A stretch of 64,000 nt of DNA from an uncultured Prevotella sp. (GCA_934254985.1 CAKQMS010000006.1:1-64000); one strand, 5' to 3'; positions 26,367 through 34,918 are shown, numbered from the stretch's first letter. Translations and numbers: made by a program. The notes: generated from the sequence alone by a model not told the origin.

Positions 26367-26882
26367 TTACTTCTTGAAGAGCAACCAAGCGTCGCCCTTA
26401 GGATTATACTGCGAACCACGAATAGCGTCACGGCTCTGAACAGCCTGTCCCTTATCGTTGAATGTAGAAGCTACAACGCGATACATATTTATAGCTGAGT
26501 TGTAAACAATCTGAGCATTGTATCCGCCAGCCTTAAGAGTGCTCTGTACACCCTCAGCATTAGCCTTCAATGAGTAAGAACCTACTACTACGCTGAATGC
26601 CTGCAAGCCTTCACCGCTAACTACAGTAACGCTCTCTGAGCGAACACCTACATTGTCAACATTAGAAACTGTAGACTCTGTTGCAGGAGTAGCAGGAGTA
26701 AGAGGAGTTACCACAGCTGTCTCTGTCTGTGTTGGCTGTTCTACAACAGCAGGAGCCTGCTCCTGTTCCTGAGCCTTAGCCTTTTCATATGCCTTTTTGT
26801 ATGCGCTTTCCTTAGATGTATTACAACTTGTAAGAGCCATAGCTGCGCAGAAACCTGCACACAATACGAGATATTTCTTCAT
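26367..26882 (-). CDS. SPOR-domain lipoprotein
   Basis: 171-residue predicted lipoprotein (lipobox LTSC at about residue 20, after MKKYLVLCAGFCAAMA). A Lys/Glu/Gln and then Thr/Pro/Val-rich linker (to about 90) is followed by a C-terminal SPOR domain (about 95-170: FSVVVGSYSLKANAEGVQST, YNAQIVYNSAINMYRVVAST). SPOR domains bind peptidoglycan strands lacking stem peptides at division sites, so an envelope or division role is likely. It is first in the leftward cluster SPOR-ruvX-def-TPR-trmN6. A TAATTTCG box lies at 26924-26931. Confidence 0.85.
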   Translation of the reverse strand: MKKYLVLCAGFCAAMALTSCNTSKESAYKKAYEKAKAQEQEQAPAVVEQPTQTETAVVTPLTPATPATESTVSNVDNVGVRSESVTVVSGEGLQAFSVVVGSYSLKANAEGVQSTLKAGGYNAQIVYNSAINMYRVVASTFNDKGQAVQSRDAIRGSQYNPKGDAWLLFKK

Positions 26883-26923
26883 AATAAGTATTTAATTAAT
26901 TGTTGTTCATTATAATCAATGTG

Positions 26924-26931
26924 CGAAATTA
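26924..26931 (-). promoter_or_regulatory. -7-like box of the SPOR-ruvX-def cluster
   Basis: The minus strand reads TAATTTCG, a one-base variant of TAnnTTTG, 42 bases upstream of the ATG. Confidence 0.45.
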
Positions 26932-27047
26932 CAAAATATATCGCAAACACTACCTTTTTATCAGCATAAAGTTTGTTAAATACTTATTTCTAACGTTTTT
27001 TATAAAAATTTGTAAGGCAAAATCATTGTTATTTGAGAGATTATTAT

Positions 27048-27055
27048 TATATTTG
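27048..27055 (+). promoter_or_regulatory. -7 box of the YtxH/holin-like cassette
   Basis: TATATTTG, followed by C, lies 112 bases before the YtxH ATG, implying a leader of about 100 bases. Confidence 0.55.
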
Positions 27056-27167
27056 CGATGTAATCATGACAACTGCACTACAGCAGGATATTATCCAAGC
27101 CTAAATCAGTTGTTATCTTTAACACTAATTCAACTAATAATTAACCATCTAAAAGAAAGGCTATAAA

Positions 27168-27380
27168 ATGAAAGCATTAGGTTACCTTGGCGCATTCCTC
27201 GGAGGCGCTGTTGCCGGAGCAGCTCTTGGTTTGCTTCTCGCTCCAGAGAAGGGTGAAGAAACTCGTACTAAAATTACAGACGCAGTAGACGATTTCTGCA
27301 AGAGACACAACCTTAAGCTCAGCCGTAAGGAAGTTGACGATCTCGTTGACGACATCAAGGATGCAGCTACAGAGGAATAA
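27168..27380 (+). CDS. YtxH-domain small envelope protein
   Basis: A 70-residue protein with an N-terminal Gly/Ala-rich TM segment (GYLGAFLGGAVAGAALGLLL) followed by APEKGEETRTKI, the signature YtxH pattern, then a charged amphipathic tail. YtxH proteins are general-stress-associated membrane proteins. An aaagaaaggc sequence precedes the ATG. It heads a three-gene cassette with a holin-like protein and an 85-residue partner, an arrangement common in Bacteroidales. Exact function unknown. Confidence 0.85.
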   Translation: MKALGYLGAFLGGAVAGAALGLLLAPEKGEETRTKITDAVDDFCKRHNLKLSRKEVDDLVDDIKDAATEE

Positions 27381-27403
27381 GTAATTTATTTGATTAAAGA
27401 TTA

Positions 27404-27439
27404 TAGAGTCGGTAGAAGAGATATCATCTACCGGCTCTA
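27404..27439 (+). terminator. Hairpin between YtxH and holin-like genes
   Basis: tagagtcggtaga and tctaccggctcta pair (one G-U) around a 10-base loop. The T-tract is weak, so it may attenuate or stabilise rather than fully stop transcription into the next gene. Confidence 0.55.
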
Positions 27440-27473
27440 CTATACTATTTACAAATATTAATATCATCATATT

Positions 27474-27824
27474 ATGTTTTCAAGCGATAAAAACGTTGAG
27501 ACCATAGGTCAACTCGTTGAAACCCTAAAACACTACATAGGGCTTCAAAAAGAATATGTGAAGCTCGACGTTATAGACAAGGTAGTAAGACTTCTCACCG
27601 TGGCAACAATGGTGCTTGTATTTTGTATCATACTTATGATGGTATTGATCTACGTTTCGTTTGCTGTGGCGTGGGCTTTAGAGCCATTGCTTGGCATCGT
27701 TGCAGCCTACCTCGTTGTAGCAGCATTCTATCTTGTCGTTTTCTTTTTATTCATCACATTCCGCAAGCAGTGGGTAGAAAAACCATTGGTTAAGTTTCTC
27801 GCCGGCTTGTTCCTAAGTAAATAG
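27474..27824 (+). CDS. Holin-superfamily (YqjE-like) membrane protein
   Basis: 116 residues with two strong TM helices (about 45-70 and 80-105) preceded by a cytoplasmic amphipathic helix (VETLKHYIGLQKEYVKLDVI). The pattern fits the phage-holin III/YqjE-like family of chromosomal proteins often annotated phage holin family. No phage genes are nearby, so it is a resident envelope protein, not a lysis gene. The 85-residue downstream gene starts 7 bases after its stop. Confidence 0.8.
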   Translation: MFSSDKNVETIGQLVETLKHYIGLQKEYVKLDVIDKVVRLLTVATMVLVFCIILMMVLIYVSFAVAWALEPLLGIVAAYLVVAAFYLVVFFLFITFRKQWVEKPLVKFLAGLFLSK

Positions 27825-27831
27825 CAAACTA

Positions 27832-28089
27832 ATGGAAAACAATAACTCTACCCCACAACAGATACAGACTCTTGAAGAGATAGTTCTCCGCAAAGAAATG
27901 GTATTGAACGAGCTTCATAACGACGACAAGAAGATTCAAGAATTATGGAGTTCTCTATTTCATGTGCCTGATTTAGCTGCTTCCACCCCAACAAAGCGAT
28001 TTACTAAATTCATAAACATCGGTGCCGGTGCTCTTGATGGTGCAATTCTTGCATGGAAGCTTTATCGCAAATTTAAGAAAAAAAGATAA
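27832..28089 (+). CDS. 85-aa partner of the YtxH/holin-like cassette
   Basis: A small protein (MENNNSTPQQIQTLEEIVLR at the start, ending in LYRKFKKKR). A helical N-terminal half containing LRKEMVLNELHNDDKKIQEL is followed by a weakly hydrophobic Gly/Ala stretch (INIGAGALDGAILAWKLY) and a basic end. It may be a peripheral or single-pass membrane protein. It lies directly downstream of the holin-like gene and so is the third gene of this cassette. No function recognised. Confidence 0.75.
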   Translation: MENNNSTPQQIQTLEEIVLRKEMVLNELHNDDKKIQELWSSLFHVPDLAASTPTKRFTKFINIGAGALDGAILAWKLYRKFKKKR

Positions 28090-28173
28090 TTAGAGCATTT
28101 CTAATCATTATCTATTCTGAGCATTTATTGGCAATCGTGTTTTTCTAAAGTTTTAAGGTATAAACTTAAGGGC

Positions 28174-28237
28174 AAAAAAAATGGAGTACCGCTGTACTCC
28201 TACCTTGTTAACCTTAAATCTAATACTATGAAAAACA
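28174..28237 (-). ncRNA. Candidate small RNA with intrinsic terminator
   Basis: A minus-strand TACCTTTG box at 28243-28250 is followed by about 45 bases and then a perfect GGAGTAC-AGCG-GTACTCC hairpin (28183-28200) and a run of eight T. No minus-strand ORF fits. The body includes GTATTAGATTTAAGGTTAAC, which I recall as frequent in Prevotella intergenic regions. On the plus strand the same DNA reads as an ATG with 28 codons (MKNTAQRYELYFIHIYKCCK...), an alternative explanation that looks weaker. Confidence 0.5.
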
Positions 28238-28242
28238 CAGCA

Positions 28243-28250
28243 CAAAGGTA
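28243..28250 (-). promoter_or_regulatory. -7 box of the candidate small RNA
   Basis: The minus strand reads TACCTTTG, matching TAnnTTTG. No clear -33 element is seen upstream. Confidence 0.45.
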
Positions 28251-28361
28251 CGAACTTTATTTCATACATATATATAAATGCTGTAAGTTTTTTACTACAT
28301 TAACTATTTTATAGTTAGTTTTAACAGCTATTAAGGTATTAAACTGTTATTAAACCACCCT

Positions 28362-29660
28362 TTACTTGTTTTTATCTTTAAACAATCGTGTAACCACAAA
28401 GGTCAAAGCAAGCAAAGTGACCAGCGAAACAGTACGATAGCCAACGACTGTTGAGCCTAAGTAATCTGAATAAGGGAACATCTGGTCGAGCAGACACGAA
28501 AAATCCCATATAGCAGAACCTATGGTGAGCGTTGACAATATAAACAAAAGTGTGTTAACCATCTTGTCGTTAGCCTCATCTCTTCGTTGTTTCTCGCGCT
28601 CTATAACAGCATCAAGCTGTTCCAATTCTTCGCTTATACACAGTCCATTATCTATAGCCTTTGATATTTCCAAAGGCATAAAATTGTATGAAATCTTATG
28701 GAAGCGACAATGCTGATCAAAACTCTTGAAATTGCCTATCAATGAATAAATTTTCGATTCCGACATTCCTAAAGCAGACAATAATATTGCCATAGCAGAG
28801 CGTTGCTCGTTCATCGCAAGGCGCAACTGCTTGTTAAGTCTGAAGAGATAGCATTTCTGGAATAGAGAATGAATGTATATCAATCGGAAATAGCACGAAA
28901 CCCAATTATCCACAAGCCAGTCTAAGGCATCTTCGGCAAGTATAGTAAAGGTATCTGTCAAAGCCAATCCTCTCCAATTGCGGAATATAGAAATACGGCT
29001 CTCGTTCAGTATCTTTTCCATATATTCCTCAGATGGCGAATAGTTGTCAATTTGTGTTGTCACCTTAACCTCTGAGCCCAACTGATATAGCAGCAAGTCT
29101 TTATTTTCGTATTCTACATGCTCGCCCACTCCCTCACCCGTTTTGGTATTGATAATTTGGAACACACGCAGCTTGTTTCCATTCTCTATAAGAGAGCTGA
29201 TGGAAGCCGAAGGAGTGTCAAGCGCCTTATCATAAAAAGCCTTGATAGGCATAATGGCGTTGTCAATAAATTCTTGATGCACTTCTTGTTTATAATAGTC
29301 AATCATGCGAAGCGATGACATCACAGCCGTGAAAGCATTCAAATCTGCCACATTCATGTCTATGCGTATAGAAAAGAGAGTCATACCGAGAGGCATCTGG
29401 TATATTGTAATATCAGATACATGATAATCATACATCTCTTCACGAAATGGTAGACGTAAATCCTTATTAACCACATTCTTCATCATCACACATTTATCTG
29501 CAAAGAAGTCGATATACTCTTCGTAGAAAGTGCGCTTTAGTGATGCTGCCTCATCGTCAGAAAACTGCACCACATTCCATTCTTCTGGAGCAAGCTGTTC
29601 TGATGATACGTTATGATCGCGATGAAAATATCCACAAAGGAAAGCAGTTGTTTCGTACAT
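28362..29660 (-). CDS. Two-TM membrane protein of unknown family beside the NACHT-like gene
   Basis: 432 residues, not recognised. A large N-terminal cytosolic-looking domain (about 1-365) contains NWRGLALTDTFTILAEDALD and a helical CYFRLIYIHSLFQKCYLFRL segment. A charged helix (about 340-368, ELEQLDAVIEREKQRRDEAN) leads into two C-terminal TM helices (about 369-393 and 408-427) with a short acidic loop, then a basic KDKNK end. That topology, a soluble domain and long helix feeding two terminal TM segments, recalls CorA-type channels, but no GMN motif is seen. It is divergent from the NACHT-like ATPase with promoters between (29734-29741 minus, 29784-29791 plus). A membrane effector or sensor role is an inference only. 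Confidence 0.7.
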   Translation of the reverse strand: MYETTAFLCGYFHRDHNVSSEQLAPEEWNVVQFSDDEAASLKRTFYEEYIDFFADKCVMMKNVVNKDLRLPFREEMYDYHVSDITIYQMPLGMTLFSIRIDMNVADLNAFTAVMSSLRMIDYYKQEVHQEFIDNAIMPIKAFYDKALDTPSASISSLIENGNKLRVFQIINTKTGEGVGEHVEYENKDLLLYQLGSEVKVTTQIDNYSPSEEYMEKILNESRISIFRNWRGLALTDTFTILAEDALDWLVDNWVSCYFRLIYIHSLFQKCYLFRLNKQLRLAMNEQRSAMAILLSALGMSESKIYSLIGNFKSFDQHCRFHKISYNFMPLEISKAIDNGLCISEELEQLDAVIEREKQRRDEANDKMVNTLLFILSTLTIGSAIWDFSCLLDQMFPYSDYLGSTVVGYRTVSLVTLLALTFVVTRLFKDKNK

Positions 29661-29733
29661 GGTTTAATACAGTTTGATGGTCAAATATTTATTATGGCAA
29701 TCTGCCGATATTGATTATTGGTATAATCAGATG

Positions 29734-29741
29734 CAAATATA
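29734..29741 (-). promoter_or_regulatory. -7 box of the two-TM gene
   Basis: The minus strand reads TATATTTG, 73 bases upstream of the ATG, divergent from the box at 29784-29791. Confidence 0.55.
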
Positions 29742-29783
29742 ATATTTTTTTATTAAATAAGTAAAAAATAGGTAAAACTTTTG

Positions 29784-29791
29784 TATATTTG
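29784..29791 (+). promoter_or_regulatory. -7 box of the NACHT-like gene
   Basis: TATATTTG followed by C, 43 bases before the ATG at 29835. Confidence 0.6.
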
Positions 29792-29834
29792 CACTCATAG
29801 GAATCAATTCTGCAACCATAACAACTACCAAACT

Positions 29835-32800
29835 ATGCAACAATACCTATTTAATATAGAAGATATAGAAAGTCTTCCCTACACTCTCCGCCATCCGCTA
29901 AAGCAAGCACATGCTGCCTACAGCGAAGAGAAATATGGTAAGGCTATGAACCATCTGCTCGACTTTTTCGAGATATCAGCAGCATTCTGCTCTTATGTCT
30001 TTATGCGGCTACTGCAGCAGGAAGCAGAAGCACAACCGCAGGTACAGGTTGTGCTCGAACAGTTTGTCAATAAGATAGACCAAAAGCGACCACTCTCATT
30101 TGGCGACTGGCTCAACGATCTTCTCACACCTATGCTTGCCGCTATGATGAAACATCTGCCCGAGCATCCGCTTTCAAAGAGTTTCGCTGCCAACATATAC
30201 ATAAAGCGTCGTAACATATTGCTTGGCACAAAATCGATGCCAAGCATAGTGCAAATAAGAAATGAATATCGCGGTCACTCCACCACTCTATCAGAGGATA
30301 TATACCATAATATCAGCGACTTGCTATTGCCACGTATCTGTTCTATGATAGAAGCCTTGCGCCCTATGACAGCATGCAAATACGATATTGCACAGGGACG
30401 ATATATCATCCATTTTGAGGAATCAAACCAAAGCATAGACCTTTATCCTTTGGTTTATTGCGACGAGAAAGATTTCAGATATGTGCTCCACACTCTGAAA
30501 GATGAGCAAACGTGCTATGTGGCAGCCAACGAGAATGCTGTTACAAGGATATCATACGACATGAATGCTGCTGTAGATAAAGCTATGCAGCAGATAGTGC
30601 CCTCGTTCGATATTGCTCAAGACCTAAACTGGTCGGAGATAAAGAAATGTATGCACGCCTCATCTTCCAACTATTTGAAGAGAGTATATGCAGAAAAGAA
30701 ATATAATCAAGAGCTTTTTGTAGAGCGCGAGAATCTGACAACAGCTCTGAAAGCATTCTACGACAGCGACAAAACATTATTTCCACTAATTGGAGAAGCA
30801 GGACAAGGAAAGACAACACAATTGGCTTATTGGACCGAAAGACTTATCGACGCCGACAAGCCTGTGCTCACTTTTGCTGCTTCTGATTTTGTATTCTGCA
30901 GCCTCGATATATCTGTAAAACAGATGTTTGGCTTCAGCTTTCGTAAAGATATTAAGCGACTTACCGACAATATACACAACATGGCAGAGGCTAACAATCA
31001 AGACGTCTACATCTTGGTAGATGCCTTAAACGAATGTATGCGCTATGCCGATACCGACGATAATAACGCAGAAGGACCATTGCTGCTTTACAAAGCTTTA
31101 TGCCGACTATTCATCAACGAAGGGTATACACGATTTAAGGTGCTCTTCACATGCCGCAACTATACATGGACAAACCAGGTGTTGCCTTCTACCGAAGCAG
31201 AGCGACCTTTCATGTATACCACTAACGACGATTTGCAGGTAAGGGGATTCTCTGACAAAGATGCTGCCAAGGCTTATCATATCTACCAGCAGCTATATCA
31301 GATGCACACACCATACCATGAGCTCGACCCTCGCATAGCCTTACGACTACGCGACCCGCTGACTTTGAAGAATACTTCTGGTATATTCCTCGGAAAAAAT
31401 CTCTCTGATTCACCCGACCAATATACTACAATAGCCCTGTATAATCAGTTATACGAAGATATCGCCAACTCTTATGCAGGCAATCGCCAACGCCAATTGC
31501 TCGAGTTGTTTGCAGACACTCTGCTAAACGCTTACCTTAATGGAGAAGCTAAAGACAGTCTGCTTACCGACGATATCCGTCAAGCCACAAACGACCATAA
31601 CTCGCCTCTCCATGAGCTTGCCATGCTGATGTATCGTAAGGATGGAGTGAGCATAGCTTATGCCGAACTGCTTAACAAAGCCGAACGCCCAATGCTAAAG
31701 GAGGTGGAGCGACAAGGAAAGAATGGTAGCGAGGTATACGTACAATTCATCTACGAACGATTCTTGGAATATGTGCTTGGACGAGCATTCGTTAAGAGAC
31801 ACCAAAGTCCAAAGGCTACCGACTTTATCAAGGCTTTCGAAACATGCGCCATGAACGTGGTATTTCTCGGAGCTATGCGCAACGCCTTGATAATGACATG
31901 CTTGGCAGAAGCTTCTTTCACCACTCTCATCGAATTAGAATACAAATGGGGCGATGACTTCAGAGTGATGTCGCTCGTCAACGACACAATAAACACTCTG
32001 ATATCTGAAAACTATGAAGACGAACTCTTCGACCTTATACCTACGCTCATTTCATGTAGCGACGGCAACAACGAAGACATAACAGAATTCAACACCATAG
32101 TGCAAGCCATACAAAGTAATGCTGCCGACAGTATGGTGATAGAGCGCCACAAGGCGTTGTCGGCAAAGTTAGCACCCATAATGCGACTAAAGAAATTGGC
32201 TTCTGTAAGTCTCATCAACGGAGTATTGCTTTCCGATTTCTATAACGAGAAACTATATACTCACGATGCACTCTTGTTGCTATGGCAACTCATCACAGAC
32301 GACATCTATGATGTGCGAAACGATGCATGTATGTACATATATTATCTATCTAAACGCACACGTACCAACGGCTTCGAACCTCTACACGAAAACCTCACAG
32401 TAAAGATAGTAAAACAAATATATGCTAACCTGCGTAAGGGCAATTTAGCATACAAGATAGTGGCAAAAAAGGCTCGCACTAACACCTTCACATATCTTGA
32501 AACAGCCACACGACTTGCCGTGCTGCTGATCATCGACAATACGCTTACTGAAAAACCTATAAAGGAAAACGAAGAGATAGCCTCGGACATGCTATCGGAG
32601 ATGAAGTCGATATTCAGATATCTCACAGGCAACTTGCTACTTATCAAAGCTTTCATGCCATTCTTACAAGTTGTAATGAAGCGCCAGGTGACATTCCAAT
32701 CAGACTATGTGAACAACGCCATGGAATATCAGACATGCTGGGAACCTGATACTTTCAAGAATATCGAATATCAAGGCTCATCATGGCAACCGGACGACAT

Positions 32801-33893
32801 CGCAAAGCTGATGCAGTTTGCATATCATTTCTTGAAAAAGAAGGAGCTGATGGAGCAAGCTACAGAAGGCAACAATCCCGACTTCAGTAAGCTACTCGAA
32901 GAGCAACAGCTATGGCACAACATGCGCAAGAAACTACTATCGGCATACAAATCGGGCGACTCTATGAGCTACTTCGTGATAGAGCGAATAATGATTATTA
33001 TGGGCGTTGCTGATTGGCAAAACGTGGAACCTATAGTCAAAGCGTTCTTTACCGAAGAGTTTAGAAACAACCGAATGTTCGACTACACGCAGATGTCAAT
33101 GCTATATTCTCTATACCAAATAGCCGTAAAGTCGAAGACACCAAACCCAGAGCTTTTAGACATCTACACTCGCGAAGCCGTTGACTGGACTCGCCGCTTG
33201 CGTGGTCTTTTCGTCGGACATCGCAGCAGCAAGGCTAATGCTACAGGCAAATACAAGCGTAACCTTATGAGCTGGTATTCTGCTGTTTATTGCACCTATG
33301 CAGGTGAATGTGGAGTGCTCGAAGGCGACGAAAGATGTGTGCCTGCCTTTTATCAGCTAATAGACGAAGCTATCGACAATAGCGATCGCGAACTGCTGAT
33401 ACACCTTGTGGAAAATATCACAGAGCTTGTTACCGACATGGGCTACTACAATTTGGCACTCGACTTGCTGAAATATATCATGCAACGATTCGACTCTGTG
33501 GAGAAGATTAAGCAGTTTGACCAAGTGACACTACAACGCTCGGGAGTATACGAATATGGACTTGTGAAACTGATAGGCAACGTGCTTGGCACAGCCAAAA
33601 ACTATTGTCCAGAACGAGTAAACGCTTTCATCCAGCGTGAACTATCGTCGTTGCCATTCCCAGGCGTAGACTCTTATCAAGATAGCATTCTCAACTACAA
33701 TCCAAGTGGCGAGAGTCTGCAAGATGTGCTCACACATAAGTTTGGCAACTTCTTGATATTCTCATTGCTAAATCTACGTCCTGTCGACGACTTCGCTGTA
33801 GAGGCTATCAACGCAATAACGAAGTCGCGCAACTCGTTTGTATGGTTTGAACAAGTGGTAAAGATACTAATTCGCCATCTATTCAAATCATAA
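29835..33893 (+). CDS. Large NACHT/STAND-like ATPase with HEPN-like N-terminal motif
   Basis: 1352 residues from MQQYLFNIEDIESLPYTLRH; an ATG 18 codons earlier overlaps the promoter and is rejected. The N-terminal helical region contains RNEYRGH (142-148), an RNx4H arrangement as in HEPN RNases, within an SFGDWLNDLL...VQIRNEYRGH...LLLPRIC pattern. A small beta-rich segment follows (about 183-245). The P-loop GEAGQGKT (320-327), Walker B with an acidic VYILVDALNE (391-400) and the sensor-like LFTCRNYTW (about 437-445) define a NACHT/STAND-type NTPase. The remaining 800-900 residues are helical, HEAT/TPR-like, and could sense a ligand. Proteins of this layout often serve in anti-phage or conflict systems. 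The neighbour is a divergent two-TM protein. Function and HEPN assignment are inferences. Confidence 0.75.
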   Translation: MQQYLFNIEDIESLPYTLRHPLKQAHAAYSEEKYGKAMNHLLDFFEISAAFCSYVFMRLLQQEAEAQPQVQVVLEQFVNKIDQKRPLSFGDWLNDLLTPMLAAMMKHLPEHPLSKSFAANIYIKRRNILLGTKSMPSIVQIRNEYRGHSTTLSEDIYHNISDLLLPRICSMIEALRPMTACKYDIAQGRYIIHFEESNQSIDLYPLVYCDEKDFRYVLHTLKDEQTCYVAANENAVTRISYDMNAAVDKAMQQIVPSFDIAQDLNWSEIKKCMHASSSNYLKRVYAEKKYNQELFVERENLTTALKAFYDSDKTLFPLIGEAGQGKTTQLAYWTERLIDADKPVLTFAASDFVFCSLDISVKQMFGFSFRKDIKRLTDNIHNMAEANNQDVYILVDALNECMRYADTDDNNAEGPLLLYKALCRLFINEGYTRFKVLFTCRNYTWTNQVLPSTEAERPFMYTTNDDLQVRGFSDKDAAKAYHIYQQLYQMHTPYHELDPRIALRLRDPLTLKNTSGIFLGKNLSDSPDQYTTIALYNQLYEDIANSYAGNRQRQLLELFADTLLNAYLNGEAKDSLLTDDIRQATNDHNSPLHELAMLMYRKDGVSIAYAELLNKAERPMLKEVERQGKNGSEVYVQFIYERFLEYVLGRAFVKRHQSPKATDFIKAFETCAMNVVFLGAMRNALIMTCLAEASFTTLIELEYKWGDDFRVMSLVNDTINTLISENYEDELFDLIPTLISCSDGNNEDITEFNTIVQAIQSNAADSMVIERHKALSAKLAPIMRLKKLASVSLINGVLLSDFYNEKLYTHDALLLLWQLITDDIYDVRNDACMYIYYLSKRTRTNGFEPLHENLTVKIVKQIYANLRKGNLAYKIVAKKARTNTFTYLETATRLAVLLIIDNTLTEKPIKENEEIASDMLSEMKSIFRYLTGNLLLIKAFMPFLQVVMKRQVTFQSDYVNNAMEYQTCWEPDTFKNIEYQGSSWQPDDIAKLMQFAYHFLKKKELMEQATEGNNPDFSKLLEEQQLWHNMRKKLLSAYKSGDSMSYFVIERIMIIMGVADWQNVEPIVKAFFTEEFRNNRMFDYTQMSMLYSLYQIAVKSKTPNPELLDIYTREAVDWTRRLRGLFVGHRSSKANATGKYKRNLMSWYSAVYCTYAGECGVLEGDERCVPAFYQLIDEAIDNSDRELLIHLVENITELVTDMGYYNLALDLLKYIMQRFDSVEKIKQFDQVTLQRSGVYEYGLVKLIGNVLGTAKNYCPERVNAFIQRELSSLPFPGVDSYQDSILNYNPSGESLQDVLTHKFGNFLIFSLLNLRPVDDFAVEAINAITKSRNSFVWFEQVVKILIRHLFKS

Positions 33894-33954
33894 ATAGATA
33901 GCTCACAAGGAAAATAAAAAACAAGAATTATCGTTTTAATAGAAAACAATTATC

Positions 33955-34830
33955 ATGCGTATGATTATATTATCAATATTGGCTATAGTAGCTCTGATAG
34001 CCATCTATATCGGAAGTATGTTTCTTCCATCTATGCTCTATTCCCATGGCTTCGACAAAGCTCGCATAGCCAAGCGCACCATCGTTGGTCATCGTGGTGG
34101 CGCAGGCATAGGAGCCGAAAACTCTTTAGCATGCTTCAAACGTGGTATTGCTTCGGGTGCCGACATGATAGAGATTGACATTCATTTGACTAAAGATGGC
34201 GTAGTTGTGGTGAGCCACGACCCTACGGTAGACCGAATGACAAATGGCGAAGGCAAGATAGAAGATATGACCTACGAGGAGATTTCGCATCTGAGAATAG
34301 AAAGCAAAGAGGGGGTATTGACCAACGAACATATTCCTACCTTCAACCAAACGTTGGAGCTATTTGCAGCAGAGCGAGCAAAGGGACGCAACGTAGGATT
34401 ATTGGTAGAGATAAAACTGCCATACAAGGATGCCTACAAAGGTATTGAGCGCAAGATGCTGGAAGAGATCAAGGCTCATAATGCAGAAGATTGGATTACC
34501 GTGCAATCGTTTAGCGACGATGTTATAGAGCGTGTTTATAATCTCGACCATAACATCAGAATAGAGAAGCTTATGATATGCAAATTGCCATGGTTGCCTC
34601 TTATCATCGACGGCATGCGTATAGTGAAGTTCGACTATAAGAAATACCATTATGTATCGTCGTTCAACGTATATTATAAAGGTCTGAATCGCTCACTCAT
34701 CAACGACATCCATGCTCATGGCAAAGAAGTAAAGATGTGGACCATACAAGGTCTCGACGCTCCAAAACTTGATGTTGACGGCATAATAACCGACCGCCCT
34801 GATATATGGTGCAAGGAGCGTGGAAAGTGA
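33955..34830 (+). CDS. Glycerophosphodiester phosphodiesterase
   Basis: 291-residue GDPD-family enzyme hydrolysing glycerophosphodiesters to glycerol 3-phosphate and an alcohol. One N-terminal TM helix (about 3-22) anchors it. Catalytic motifs are complete: TIVGHRGGAGIGAENSLACF (His-Arg, Glu-Asn), DMIEIDIHLTKDGVVVVSHD (E-x-D metal ligands, second His) and LLVEIKLPY. The C-terminal VKMWTIQG and GIITDRPD blocks are also present. It follows the NACHT-like gene by 61 bases on the same strand, but functional linkage is unlikely. It is followed by a palindromic terminator. Confidence 0.92.
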   Translation: MRMIILSILAIVALIAIYIGSMFLPSMLYSHGFDKARIAKRTIVGHRGGAGIGAENSLACFKRGIASGADMIEIDIHLTKDGVVVVSHDPTVDRMTNGEGKIEDMTYEEISHLRIESKEGVLTNEHIPTFNQTLELFAAERAKGRNVGLLVEIKLPYKDAYKGIERKMLEEIKAHNAEDWITVQSFSDDVIERVYNLDHNIRIEKLMICKLPWLPLIIDGMRIVKFDYKKYHYVSSFNVYYKGLNRSLINDIHAHGKEVKMWTIQGLDAPKLDVDGIITDRPDIWCKERGK

Positions 34831-34861
34831 TAAATAATAAGAGAAAATATTATTATACGAT

Positions 34862-34901
34862 TGCGGGCTGACGCGAATATTCGCATCAGCCCGCATTTTT
34901 T
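34862..34901 (+). terminator. Palindromic terminator after the GDPD gene
   Basis: tgcgggctga (34862-34871) and tcagcccgca (34886-34895) are perfect arms. The intervening gcgaatattcgc is itself a perfect palindrome, and a run of T follows. The inner core resembles the 22-bp repeat unit starting at 34919. Confidence 0.85.
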
Positions 34902-34918
34902 ATTTATGTATGTCAGAG

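Noticed and set aside
27168..28089. Prophage remnant suggested by the holin-like gene
   Set aside because: No other phage genes nearby; the YtxH-holin-like-small protein trio is a resident Bacteroidales envelope cassette.
28229..28315. 28-codon plus-strand peptide starting MKNTAQRYELYF
   Set aside because: No ribosome site or downstream gene; the opposite strand gives a better promoter-terminator unit. Kept as an alternative only.
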